A DNA stretch of 64,000 nt. It comes from Karalla daura (Eukaryota > Chordata > Actinopteri > Chaetodontiformes > Leiognathidae). Below the pieces are notes generated by a model. The model made no database searches. It was not told the DNA's origin and saw nothing but the letters and a program-made list of their open reading frames with translations. Both the position numbers and the translations under genes were made by a program. The DNA lies in contig CM055188.1 of assembly GCA_029224185.1 (NCBI GenBank), forward strand, positions 8,418,497-8,482,496, written 5' to 3'. How positions within the stretch are numbered: the stretch's first letter is position 1; each line of letters starts with the position of its first letter. Below are positions 1 through 12,215 of this stretch, one piece after another.

Positions 1-193
1 CCGGGTTAGGGTTAAGGCCCCAGCATGCTTCCATGGCAGCGTCTGCGCCTGCTGCGTGGTGCAGACCAAGCCTCCAGCAGCAGCTTGGTCTGCCACCTCT
101 GTAATGTTCCACCCAACCACAGGGGGCGGTCCACATCTCTGCCCCCAGAGCAGAAAAGGGAGAGTTTGTCATAAAATAGGCTCATCATAAATC

Positions 194-213
194 ATATATA
201 TATATATATATAT
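194..213. repeat. (TA)n microsatellite
   Basis: About ten TA dinucleotides followed by a run of T. The flanking 1-960 bases hold only short open frames without recognisable domains. Confidence 0.9.
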
Positions 214-966
214 TTTTTTTTATGGTGACTCTTTATCGTGACTTTGAATGGATTACTTGGGGTGGGGTGCTGCTGGGTTAAAAGTGATGTTTCTCTTCCT
301 CTCTCTGTCTCTGCCCGTGTGTGCGAGTTGCAGGACCACACACCGGACAGCCTGTGCAAAGTGCCAGCCAATTGAAAAACATCATTAAAAGAGGACATGT
401 CCGGGCAAAAGTGGACACATTTCGCTGCTTCAAATGTACGACAAGGAGCACAGATGAAGAAGCGTCCATATTGGTCAATGTTGGTCGGAGATTGGTCGAT
501 GATCTGATGCATCCATGATCACCAACAACAAATTGTTTCTTCTTGGGGAAAAAATGAGCTCTACCACATTGTCAATGGGGTTTTGAGCGCTCAACTCCAC
601 CTACTGGTGTGTGGGCAAGTTCAGTAGGGCGCATGGGCGACCAACGCGTGGTTGGCGCGAGGTCTGGAATATTTCCCTGCGAAAATCTGTCTGCATCACT
701 CCCCAAAACGGCACAGAAGATTTTCACAGAAGCCTGGGTCCAGGTCCAGATTATACAGCTCTGGTGTGTATGCAACCTAAGCCTTTACTGAAAACCTTAA
801 TTTGCAACAAAAAGAAAACCTTCCAACTATAAATTCCAATCTATGTATAAGAAAATATGACATAAGAATCACTAGTAAAAGGGAAAAGTAGGAGCACACC
901 ACATCATTTGAATTGCCTGCCTTGTCTGTTATGTCCACTGAAAAGAGGTACTGATTCACCTGTATT

Positions 967-992
967 TTCTCTACTTCATTACTGTGGTGCAT
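967..992 (+). repeat. Left member of a perfect 26 bp inverted repeat
   Basis: The 26 bases are exactly the reverse complement of 4541-4566; flanking bases on both sides do not match. They could be ends of one element or parts of two dispersed copies in opposite orientation. Nothing coding was seen between about 1000 and 1900. Confidence 0.7.
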
Positions 993-1904
993 CTATCAAT
1001 ATTTACTGGGCCTGGCAAATATTATGACTGGAATTCACACCTCTACTCAGAAAAGGATAAAATCCACAAACCAAAGTTGATTTAATTTCTCAAAGGACTA
1101 AGTACAGGCCCATTGATCCAAACACTTTGCTCTGCTTTGTCTTGTCATACAACTGTTTTGTTTATCTTATCTTTTAGTTTGTTTGTCTGTGTCAGAGGCG
1201 CTTACATGAGGCACCAGCATGATTCAAATCAGAATCTCAAAATAAATATGCTCTATTTACTGTGTATTACATTCAGGAAAGGTCTGATGAAAAAAGTTTT
1301 ATTGAGCAAGCAAAGATACACAATCACTCCGCATGAGGCCTTAAAGTATTTTTCCCTCAACAGAAAAAGAAACCCCTTCCACACATCTGAATGATATTCA
1401 GAACATTTGGATATTAAGTTAACTGGATAAAGAAATAACAAAAACAATACCTATAAGATAAGCTAAAATAAGAAAAATGCAATGCCAAATGCCAAATGCA
1501 AAAAAGCATCCAGTAATAAATTAATTGGTCACAGATCGAAGCTTTTTGTGATACAAATCAAAATGTATCATTAGCATGGAAATGATTACTATCATGATGA
1601 TATATTACATTTTATTTACAGATATTTTGAAATATCTGTATTGGTTGTGATTTTGATCATAAAAACATTACTTTTATGAGGGGGCAAAAAATTTTAATTT
1701 TCAAAATAAAACCAAAACTGATGACTGCCATCCTAGTAATCCTGGATCCCATCTGGGCCACAAATCTTGTTCCCATCTCTAAACTTTTTTTTTATCATTA
1801 GTTAGTAGCCCATGAGAGAGCACTATTGTTCTCTTGTCTGTTTGTTCTTCTTATTCTCTGTCTTGAGTACAAGTCTTTGGTCATAAAAACTCAAAGTTTA
1901 AGCT

Positions 1905-2995
1905 CCACCGACACACAAGAAGTGTGCCATTATATTGCTCTACAGAATACTTATTTTAGGCCCTGCCAGGGCCCCACCGCCTAAAATTATTGGAAAAAAG
2001 AATGGGGGCAGAGATGGGGAGTGGGGCAGGGGGCAGGCAAGGGAAATAAACGGTTAACAAATCGAATAAAGCAGAGGACCAAAAAAGCTCATTCTTCACA
2101 CACATCTCGCACACATCACAGTGCATTCAAGAAATGTCCAAACGCAGGATTTTTCTAGCTCTTCAGATTCTTCAACTACCCTCAGGAGGGCACTTTTGGT
2201 CACCTGCGTGTATTCTTTTTCCTCCTCCATAAAATCTTGGTTTTCAACTTTGCAAAAAGTCTTGTGCGCATCCACACAAATGATACATCAAAATGTGCAG
2301 CTTGACCAAGAGTAGTGTGCTATCATTTTTCTTTACAGAATACTAGTTTTGGTTCATTCCCAAATTAATGGGAAAAGAGTAGCAAAAACTCATTCTTCAC
2401 CATGGCAACTGACAGACACAAACTGCTCACCATTGACACTCACCCACACTATCACACACACTCACACACACACACTCATGCAATAATGTCTCCTGTATCG
2501 TGACTGACCCAAAGGCAGAGAAATTACTGCAAGAGGCTGTCTCTATCTCTCTCTCAAACACACACACACAAACTGTCACACACCCCAGGGCGCTTTCAAA
2601 ATTTACATGCATGTGAATTTTCAAGTTCTTTTTCTCTTTGGTGACCCGGGAGGAAGATCTTTTGTTCTTTTTCCTCTTCTAAGTCAACTTTGGGTTTGTA
2701 TTATCTACTTCAGTTTTGCTAGAACCCAGACAAATGATATGTCAAAACATGCACCTCGATCAGGACAAGTGTGCTATTATTTTTCTTAACAAGATTCCAG
2801 TTTTTCCAGAGCCAAAAACCAAAAACTTGCATTTTTTAACTTTAATTCATGACTGTGGTCTCAATATTGATTGTTTGAAGAAGAAATGAGACTGAGACTG
2901 AGAATCTTGAGTCCTGAAGCTCACTTCTCCATTGCATCGGTTTACAGGACTGATTGGAGACAGCGTTACCAGTATAATCCAGTTTATACAAACAG

Positions 2996-3026
<31 letters not shown>

Positions 3027-3060
3027 TTCATAAAATAATGTCTTTTGAAACTTTCTAGTG
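1905..3060. repeat. Degenerate tandem array, period roughly 400-450 bp
   Basis: A block with the words AAGTGTGCC or AGTGTGCTAT, then an ATT-rich stretch, then a TACAGAATACT-like word occurs near 1917, 2310 and 2766. The preceding word ACAAATGAT(A)(C/T)(A/G)TCAAAA occurs near 2276 and 2730, and CTCATTCTTCAC at about 2088 and 2389. Repeated CA-rich strings and 'AATAATGTCT' words (2483, 3034) continue the pattern. The copies are diverged and unequal, as in an old satellite-like array. Confidence 0.55.
2995..3015. repeat. (CA)n microsatellite
   Basis: About ten CA units inside the degenerate array, followed by ATATA and further CACACA. Confidence 0.9.
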
Positions 3061-5270
3061 CATTTTACTGTAAAACTTTTGAAAAGTTATCATGTAATTA
3101 ATATATTTTATCACCAAAGTATACAACTTTTGGGATTTTCCGACTAACAGTAAAGTCATTTTTAAAGTCTCATTTTTACATTCTGACAACTGAACCTTTG
3201 AACACAACGATTCAGAATGTTTATCGTAACATTTCTTAGCAGCTAATTCTGTCAAATAACTGCAACCAAACATCCTTTTTTCTACTTAAGCCACTTCACT
3301 TGCAGTGGATTGGCAAACATTCTCAATTACATCGTAAGCTTTCCCTCCTAGACATGGTGGGGGTGGTTTCATGGATCCTTCTAATTTTCAAAACTAGTTA
3401 GACATTTTGCTGACATTGTAAGGGCGGTGGCTCTCATTGAATTGACCGACACTGTAACACTGAAAGATCAGGTTAAAAAATTTATGAAACATTTGTGAAT
3501 GCGATGTCAACATAAAACCCTTCTTAAAAATTGATGTGTGCCCTGCTTTCTGCTTGTCTGTCATAGTCATGGTAATAGAATAACTCTTTGTATATTCAAT
3601 TTGTCTGTATTCAGTATATATAGTGTCTGTATCTCTTATTGTTCATCATGTATCCATAGCCAGCAGTCTCAGGAAAGAGGCCCAGGACCTCCTTTCCCCA
3701 GACACCTCCACCAACTCTGCCCTGTGGTCACTTCCTAGGTGTAGCTAATGTGGAATGGGTGGGCAAACCAAGAGCCCTCCAGTGTCTCTGCAAGAGTATA
3801 GAGCGCATTCAGTGCTCCTCGGCCAGGATAAACAATGAATCAGGAGGAGAGACCACCAATGGTATTCCACCGTCCAGTATTCTGGTCTTTCAAAAGCACA
3901 TGAACCAGACTGACACTCTAATGTTCCATTGTCAAATCCACACAAGGGAGTAAATTTCTGTTTATCCTCAAATACTGGAATAAACTGATTCTGCACATTA
4001 GACTGTCCTCACTGTGGCCTGTCTATACAAACATCTTGAAATCCATTATTCTTGAAATGAACTTACTATGGGTTATGAATTTGTCTTTTTTACGCTGTGT
4101 TATGCATTATAAATATATTTGATTTGATAATTTAATTTTGACATGACAACTGATAGCAAAACTGGTGCATATTTTTACTGTTCTTGTTTACTTTTATTAA
4201 ACATGTGGCAGCTACTTACTACAACTCTTAGGGTTGATTCTGAATGTTCCAATAAGACCATACAGATTAAATCAAAATAGATTTTGATCTATATTTTTTT
4301 GTTTCTTTTTTTTCTTACATTGCCTGGGTTTTGGATTAGCATGAAGCTGCAGGATGGATCCATCTTAAATCACATACTTGAAAATCTCAACTCACTTAGT
4401 GACAATTGTTCAATGACCTGGGCGAGTCCAGTACAATGCGTCATTGATGAGAAAGCAGCAAGATAGAAACAGACATTGACTGACATCATAGTCGAAGTAC
4501 ATTATATTAAAATGTTTTGAATTTACAATCATGTACTTTTATGCACCACAGTAATGAAGTAGAGAAGCCACTAAACTAGACAGCCACTTCACTGCAGCTT
4601 GATTACTTTGCAAGAGGACCTGAGACATCTTCCATATAACACTATAATAATTCAGTTGACTATCTGACCAGCTCTGATCCACCCCAGAAATTCCGTAGGC
4701 AAAAGACTTATCTCAAAACCTGAAACTGAAGAGAATTTGAACTAGTTATTTATAATACAGTTTCAAGGTGAGTTCGCTTTTTGTTTCGTTTCATGCATTT
4801 TTGAAGCCTTATCTGTCATACATTTTAAGACACATCTCAAAGCTCAACAAACAGCAATTACTCAAGTTGCCAAGAGACAATAGTTAAGAGTAGTTATGAA
4901 ATAAATAACTAATTATATCTTTATTTTTTCTGTTGGTTGTGTTATTTTTTGTGTTTCTGTCATATTTTTTGTGTTAATGTGTTTGACACTAATGTGTTTT
5001 TCAGATTTCGGATTTTTTGGGGGATTTGGCATTCGGTGCCAAATGCATAAGTCTAGTTTGTATTTGTGCTCATTGTGAATATATTGCATTTTTAATAAAC
5101 AGTGGTTTAAATCTATTGGGGGGGAAAATGAAATTCAAGTAGGTATTCCCATGAAAATTATTCTGCAGATTAAATATTAATTAGCAGATTTTTTTGGAGG
5201 GTTTTTACAGTTTTGTCAGGATATCTTTCTAAAAACTATGCGGGAATGTGACCATGTTTTAAAGTAAAGC
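3061..5270. other. Stretch without a recognised gene
   Basis: AT-rich, with a more GC-balanced block at 3640-3960 that has open frames on both strands (65-85 codons) but no motif I recognise. A small palindrome (arms TTTGGCA/TGCCAAA) lies near 5022-5040. It may be an eroded transposon because the right member of the 26 bp inverted repeat lies inside it. Confidence 0.6.
4541..4566 (-). repeat. Right member of the perfect 26 bp inverted repeat
   Basis: Exact reverse complement of 967-992. If the pair bounds one element, that element would be about 3.6 kb; no target duplication is evident. Confidence 0.7.
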
Positions 5271-5277
5271 AGCTATT

Positions 5278-5550
5278 GTAATATGATGCAGTGGTTAGTT
5301 GTGAGCCTTCACGGCATCAAGTTACTGCTGCCCATTTCTATGTGCATGTTCTCCCTTCGTGTACATGGATTTCTTCTGCTCTGTTTTCAGCAACAAGGGA
5401 CTCTAAATTGTCCATAGGTGTGAATGGTGTGTGCCCTGTGATGAACCTGTCCTAGGTGTACTTCGTGCCTATTGCCCTTCTGTTGGAGTTGGAGATGGGC
5501 ACCAGCAGACCCTGTTGATACCAGTGGGTATGAAGATAAATGAATTACAT
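5278..5550 (+). repeat. Diverged copy of a ubiquitous teleost interspersed repeat
   Basis: Ordered hallmarks of the family are present: a GTGGTTAG head near 5290, 'GCATGTTCTCCC' at 5344, 'CTCTAAATTGTCCATAGG' at 5401, 'TGTGAATGGTGTG', 'CCTGTGATG' and 'CCTGTCCTAGGTGTAC' near 5450, ending before 'GATAAATGAAT'. The family carries a tRNA-like head and a LINE-like tail in many fish genomes; its exact name is not assigned here. Confidence 0.65.
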
Positions 5551-8500
5551 TGTTTTGCACGGTATGACTCAGACAGGAACAATCAAAGTCACTAGTGTAA
5601 CCTTATTATGATGACAAGTTATTAATGTGTTATTTATGTTATGAATGTGTTATGTTTATAAATATATTCTGTTTGTACAACTTTTGCCTCGAGTACATCA
5701 ACAGACAATACATTTTTTATGAAACCTGACCTTACATATTATCATAGCTCTTCCTGATGCACATGTGCAATGCACACATATTTCGATGTCTGTGTAATGT
5801 TTGAGTTTAGTGATGTTGCAACATATTGTAAATCAATCAAGTTTTAAAGAGGCTCAATATTTTCCAGAGTCATTCAAAACTGACACACGTTAAGCAACCA
5901 AATCTGTTCTGTCAACAAGATGACAGTTGATATCATTAAAACTGATAAATCAAATGTCTACAAAAGCTTAGTAGACACAAATTGACAGACTGACCCGTCA
6001 CTCTATGGCCAGTGGCTGCTTTAGTGTTATAGGCAAGGTTAAAAGCTGCTGACTGCTGAGTAACTTACCATTTCCCATTTGTTCTCTCACACAACACTGA
6101 CATGCTTAATTAAAACAGACTGCAGTTAAAACAATGATAGAGTCATGAACTGTTTATTCCAAGGGCAACTTGCTGCAAAGACTAGGAGATAAGGAAATTC
6201 ACGGTGAGCTCTCAAATGGTTGAGATTAGTGCTGTGCAAGCTCTCATTTCTTTGAGGCTTACAGTATTATCATGTTGATGTCACATGTTAAATTGCAGTC
6301 AGGGCATTAATAATATGGCTCTTCAAAGAGCATGAAAAATTCAAGGGCAAAGTTGTCAAAGAGATGGGAGTGATTCATGATTCCCCATGTGTATTAAGTG
6401 AATTCAAATGAGTCACAGAAGGCAGATCGCTGCTATACAGTTGTGCATGAGTTCAATTTTTCAGGCAGTTTACAATGTGACGTCACAATGGGTGTCAAAT
6501 GAGCAGTTAAAATATTTAACTTCTTCTTGAGCCACCTGGGAAATACTCCTGAATTTTTTCATCTTTCAAGACATTGAATACAGTTTAAAAGTTTGATGAG
6601 GGTGGGGAATGGAAAAATTGTATACCTTCATTTCATTTGGTATGCGTTCACACTTCACTTTTTGCACTTGTTTTGCAAACTACACTTTTGAAGGAGAATT
6701 AACCCTCTCATGTTAAAGTGAGACAGCTGAAATGGATATCCACCTGCTTCTTGCTACAATCTCATGACATGTTTGTTTTTATCGTTCAATAATGTCGCCA
6801 TATCAGACTAAACAAACCTAGTAGTGCATCGTAAACAGTTCCCAACGCTCAGAATCAGGTCCATCCATGGATAATTCATCAGCGAAGGCAAAATTGGCCT
6901 GAAATAGGGTCTAATCCTGGCATCAGCCATCTTGTTCACTACGGAAACAAATAGGTGACCACTATCAAACATTCTACATGACTACTTCAAAGCGCCCTCC
7001 ATCCTGGCTTCACTGGATGGTCCTGTTTGCTCTCACACTGCAAGCAAGGTGTACCAAGATTTGAGCTTAGACCAATGTCTTCTTTGCTTCTTTAATCATT
7101 AAGATGTTTAAATGTTAACTAAAGATGATTAAATGTTAATTTGTTAACTGAAGGAGGTAACTGACATGTGGAGGTACTTTTCAATGTCATAGTATGTCCT
7201 ATAGCCTGGACCACATTTGACAGAGAGATCTCTACAAGGTCTTTTACAGTTTGACTGAAAATATGATTTTAAATGGAAATGTATCCTTCCTGAATACTAA
7301 CCCTAACACAACCTCTTTGATAGGAGAGAAAACAACAAAATCTAAATTCTAATAAAAAATCTGTTTCCGATCACATCAGCAGGGAGACAAGCTTTTGATT
7401 CCAGGAAAAAAAATATCCAGCTATTATTGGCAGTCAGGCAAGAAGCCTGTTTCCATTGCACACTCACTCAGTCACAATAGTAATGAACAAGTGAGAATAT
7501 GTTCCCAGCCAGAGTCACATCCAGCAGCCAAGAGGCAGTTGAAAGAGTCTTCATTATGTGGAACAAGGAATCATTTATGGAGCACTGTTCAGGGGCAATC
7601 TGACAACATATTGACTTTGGCACACATGGGGTTGCAGATATCTCTGCACCTACTTTCCATTATAGCATAATTTGATTTAGGAGGAGCCTGGGTTCTATTG
7701 CAAGACTTCATTCTGGCACCTCATAAAATGTTGGATCTGCATTTAAAAAGGATATTTGCTTTCCATGTTTAGAAGAAAAATATCAACACAGCTCAATGTG
7801 CATCGCCCATCTCCATGAAATGCAAAATGTAGATTTTCAAAATTTCACAAGTGCTCATATGAAGTGATTAAGAGAGAATGCTCAAGTAGACATTATTCGA
7901 TACAACCACCTTACACGATTTTGCATCATCTGTTATTTTGGCTGTTTCAGTGACGTACTTGTCAGCTGGCTTTTTAGTATAAAACACAGCTTTGTCACCA
8001 TTCACCAGCCCACATCAAGATTTCATATCACTTTCCAAATCAAATCTGCTTTAGGCCCATAGCCACTTCAACAATTTACTCTGTAACAGATCGAATTATC
8101 CAAGATGAGAACAGAGATTGAGGCTACCTCTAGATCTTAAATCTCTACTAATTCCCTTTAAAAAAAATCCAAATCCCATCATTCTGTAAGCCCATGATGG
8201 CAACAATGTTCAGAATATCCTGCATATCCCCCTTTTAAATAACAGAGGGCCAGTTTGTGAAAACACAATTCCTAGCATCCTTGCTTATGTAGATTCTGCA
8301 ATCCCTTAGTGAAAGAATCCTAACTCCACTGAGAGGCAAGCCATTATTGATGTTGTGACTTAAAGATACTAGCAGAATAAATATGTATCTGTTTGTATGT
8401 TTGGAGCAATCCAGAACAGCAGAGTCTGATATTCAGTTTCGTAAAGGCCTGTTTGACTGAAGAAAATGTACATTGAGTACCAGTCACAAAGGTCAGTCTC

Positions 8501-9850
8501 TGTTTATCTGCTATCGTGATTATTTGTGTGAATGCATGACTTCTGGTGTTGCCACAACCATCTGCCCAGTGTTGCTATGTTATAAATGTCAAATACACAA
8601 TTCCATATTAACATATGATAAATATGACTTTGTTATCTATTGGGGACTTACTTGTTACTTCAGCTTGTGTGTACTATTGACCAGGACCCTGCAGGTAGTT
8701 TTCTTATATTTCTGCAAAATGCAGTGAAAACAAATGCTGAATGGAAGAAGCATCCAATAAATTTAGCAAATGAACCACATGTGAATAAAATTATGGTTTG
8801 GTTTTCACATATACATTTTGGAATCAGTTCAAATAAATTAGGCCACCTGCTGCAGTTGTGAGCCTTGATGTATACAGGTTCAGAGGTTGTGTAAATGGAG
8901 GTGTCTGTTGCAGCTATTCCCAAAGGTTTGAAATGTGTATTTTTAACTTCACAAATATAACATGATTTAAGGCTGACCATCCCTATATTTTGATTTGGTT
9001 TTGGTTAAATACAGAAAAGAAATACAGACAATTAAATCGAGCTTGTGGTAGGTAACTCATCACAATCCTCAGCTTCACTATTATGGGATATGTTAATGTA
9101 CTGGAGAGGAGAACAAAGCAGCTTGTCAAACCTTAGATTCAGGAGGAACAATGTATTTTTTGTCCTGCTCATGGAGCACTGGACCTTTAGAGGTTTATAA
9201 CCATTTCCCTCAAGGCAGGGCTGGAGGTATAATCTGGTATACCAGACATTTTCTCTTTCTATAGTGGCCCATTGGTTGATTTTCTTTATGACATAGTGCT
9301 AGCCCTATCATATCTCTTATATATAAAGAAACCAATTAATTTAACTCCACTTTATCCATATCAAGACAAGCCAAGTTGTTGAGGGTGAAGTAAAGTGTAT
9401 CTAGTGAGTGTATATAAAGAACATATACATACAACTATCTCTCTACATTGCCTGGCACTGCAAGAATATACCTGATTTTAACTTCAATGTTCTCTGGTTT
9501 GAGGATTTTTTTTGCAAAGTTGCACATGAGCCATAGGGGTCCTGCTGTAACCCACCAACGAGATTTCACATGATTTTCACTTTCCATGAATGAGAGGTGA
9601 AACGATCTCTGTGAAATTTGTGCAAATTCTGAAATTCAATCAGGACAGACCAAAAAACCTGAATGCTGTCCCTGGACCCACACCAAAAACACAAGAGATG
9701 TCAAGACAAACACTTTGTCTGCATCTCTGTTTCTCTCTCTATCAGTTGCACATGTATTAATTTGCATGTGAGAGAGAGAAGACACACATGTATGGCTGTG
9801 CTATTAATAAGTCATATTTTCAAATAATTCTGCTCTTTGCTCCAGGGCAG
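5551..9850. other. Intronic stretch without genes
   Basis: No reading frame with recognisable domains. The region 6040-6520 is relatively balanced in base composition and dense in transcription-factor-like words, including a perfect CRE. The part 6690-7060 and the part 9300-9720 have the look of eroded interspersed repeats but could not be placed in a family. Confidence 0.6.
6478..6485. promoter_or_regulatory. Perfect CRE palindrome (TGACGTCA)
   Basis: Full 8 bp CREB/ATF consensus inside a 400 bp stretch that looks like conserved noncoding sequence. Two more copies occur in the window (23832 and 54131). Function is inferred only from the motif. Confidence 0.35.
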
Positions 9851-9854
9851 CCAC

Positions 9855-10440
9855 AATTAGAGGTGTCAACTAAGTACAAATACTTCATTACCCTACTTAA
9901 GTAGAAATTTTGGTTATCTATACTTTACTTATATATACTATACTTTAATTATCTTTCAACCTACTTTTTACCTGCTATTTGCTCCTTGCTACTTTACCTA
10001 CTACTTCTTACATTTTCACACAATTATCTGTACTTTCTACTTACTTTTTACTCCTTAGATTTATAAATGTAAGGAGTAGAAGTAGAATTAAAGTAGATAA
10101 TTGTCATTCAATGTCAATCATTTATCAATTAAGGCTATTGATTAGCCGATCACACCAGCTGATTACACCTTTATAATATTCATAAGTATAGTCATCATAT
10201 ATATATATTATATATTTACACACCGTAAACTGCATGTATATAGTGCAATATCGGCAAATCTTTGGTCCTTAGTGCCATTTTCTTTCCTTTCAATGCTTTT
10301 ACTTTTATACTTTAAGTAGCTTAGAAACCAGTCGACTTTTTACTTTTACTTGAGTAAAAAGCTTTATTTGATACTTCAGCTTCTATCTTCAGTATCTCTA
10401 GAGCCTTGTATCTGTACTTCTACTAGAGTAATAAATATGG
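9855..10440. repeat. TACTT/AAGTA-rich interspersed repeat
   Basis: Both flanks are dense in CTACTTAAGTA, TACTTTACTT and TTACTTGAGTA-like words, the signature of a common nonautonomous repeat in fish that begins 'ACTAAGTACAAATACTTCA' and ends near 'TACTTCTACTAGAGTAAT'. The copy is old; the terminal inverted repeats are not convincing. A short (TA)n lies at 10199-10216. Confidence 0.55.
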
Positions 10441-10559
10441 ATACCACTGGCCTGCATCAAAAGCATCAAGATATCCAAGGAGATATGCACACAAGTGTCT
10501 GTGTGTGCAGGACTCTGCAGTGCAGCAGAGCAAAGTAAACAGTAACTTGCGGGGGCGGG

Positions 10560-10977
10560 TGTAACGCACAAGGATGGGTAACCCAAAAGCACACTCTCAC
10601 ACGACAGCGTTAGAGACACTGGGTTTAATAAAGTTCAACAGAAAATCACCTGGGACCAGAGGTCGCTGCAGGGAAAAACAGTACACAGGTACAACTAACT
10701 ATATTAAACAAAAATGAGCCTGGGACTTCTAAGGTCTCCGCAGGACTAACTACACTAACAGAAAATAAAGATCCGTGGGACCCTATGGCGCTAACAAGGT
10801 GCTAACAAAAGTGCTAACAAACAACTCAAAACGGACTAGAAAACAAAAGAGAAGGTTTTATGGGAAAACAACCAAGAACCCAAAGCTAACTAGAAAATAA
10901 CTGGACAAGACTAATGATAAGCTAACAAGAAACAAAACAAGAAACAAGAAACTCTTCAGAGTTAGATCATCTCCACA
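10560..10977 (-). repeat. Putative 3' LTR of the gypsy element
   Basis: The segment has TG...CA ends on the minus strand (TGTGGAGATG at 10977 down to GTGCGTTACA at 10560), a CATAAAA TATA-like word near 10858 and a TTTATTAAACC poly(A)-like word near 10625. It lies directly after the chromodomain end. No second LTR exists in the window to fix its borders and no clear polypurine tract abuts it, so the ends are provisional. Confidence 0.5.
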
Positions 10978-11119
10978 CCTTACGGCGATGGATGGGAGAC
11001 CCCAGTCAACCAGTAGGCCTCTGACGCCCTCTCCTGACATTCCCGGAATTGACCACAGACTGTTCCACCCCAGTGCCAGGACCTGGTTGCTCAGGATTGT
11101 CCTTGTGGAAGTCCCAGAT

Positions 11120-11420
11120 AAGCTCGGGATCCAGAATGTGTCTTGAAGGCACCTAGGACCTCTCCTTGGATCCGTATCCCTCCCAATCCAACAAATAGTG
11201 TAGTCCCCTGGCGTGACGCTGAGACCAGACAATCCGGTTAACTGAGTAACTGAGGGAACTGACATTCCCTCCTCCAATCTTACTAGGTGGAGTAGCAGCA
11301 GGCGGACTAGTAGCCAATGGACAGGTTTTCACAGGTTTGATGCGGGACACGTGGAAGGTGGGGTGAATACGTAGGGACCCAGGGAGTTTCAGACGGACTG
11401 CAACGGGATTCACCACCTTC
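11120..11420 (-). pseudogene. Integrase C-terminal region and chromodomain remnant
   Basis: The frame shows the hallmarks of the pol C-terminus of this class: 'NPVAVRLKLPGSLRIHPTFH' (about 11337-11410), a 'HVSRIKPV' segment, and then a chromodomain-like 'YLLDWEGYGSKERSW' near 11157-11205. In chromoviruses this domain recognises methylated histone tails and directs integration. The frame is open across this part; the distal end runs toward the putative LTR. Confidence 0.85.
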
Positions 11421-12215
11421 TCCATAGGAATGGACCGATGAATCTCGGTGCCAACTAGTTCGATTCCACCTTGAGAGGGAAGTCTTTCATAGAGAACCAC
11501 ACCATCTGCCCTTTCTTGTAGATCAGGGCCGGGGAACGATGGACGTTGGCATTCATGATCTGAGTCGCCTGACTCTTCTGGATCTTGGCCCCCAACCATC
11601 CTCCAGGTCCAATGACAGCGTCTAAAGAATGCCCGAACCGAGGGAGACTCCGCCTCCTCCTCCTGGACCTCGAACAGGGGTTGTTGGAAGCCCATGCAGC
11701 AGTGAAACGGTGAAACACCAGGGGAAGAAGAGATCTGAGAATTATGAGAATACTCCACCCAGTAAGAAATAAAAACACAAACAACGCAACAACTTTTCCA
11801 TCTCCTGGTTCACCCTTTCCGTCTGCCCGTTGGACCGGGGATGATAACTGGAGGATAGGCTGACCGAGGCCAGTAAGCCATTACCAAAGTCCATTGATAT
11901 GTGGGACCATGGGCGACGTGGAACGGATAACGAATGCAGAAGACCAGTAGGGGCACGAGTAGATGTCATGTGTTGACTGCACACTCTGCATGCAGTCACA
12001 CAGTCCTTGACGTCTCCCCTTACGGACAGCCACCAGAATCTCTGTGAGATGGTCGCCAGTGAACGTTGGTGACCCGGATGACAGAACAGTTTTGAATCGT
12101 GCCCCCAACGCAAAACCTCAGACCGAAGCTCTGGGGGCACAAAAAGTCTTCCCGCAGGACATGAGTCTGGGATCTCCCTCCAATGCCTGGAGAACTTTCT
12201 GCTCGACTCCCCATG
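11421..12215 (-). pseudogene. Integrase remnant lacking the central catalytic part
   Basis: Integrase inserts element DNA into the host chromosome. The N-terminal HHCC zinc finger is visible: 'WGHDS', 'HPGH' and then 'CVTACRVCSQ' at about 11960-12105. The catalytic core begins with 'HISMDFGNGL' (first Asp codon 11889-11891) and then jumps to 'VSLSSSYHPRSNGQTERVNQ' (catalytic Glu codon 11817-11819). The roughly 70 residues that normally lie between, including the second catalytic Asp, are missing. A frameshift separates the following segment (about 11480-11780), which still shows 'GFQQPLF'-like and 'WFSMKDFPL'-like parts. Confidence 0.85.

Noticed and set aside
4..17. GGTTAGGGTTAAGG at the window start as interstitial telomere
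   Set aside because: Less than two repeat units; not enough to call.
10858..11277. 139-codon minus-strand frame after the chromodomain
   Set aside because: Its 3' half lies in the putative LTR and its composition is not protein-like; only the gypsy frame next to it has support.
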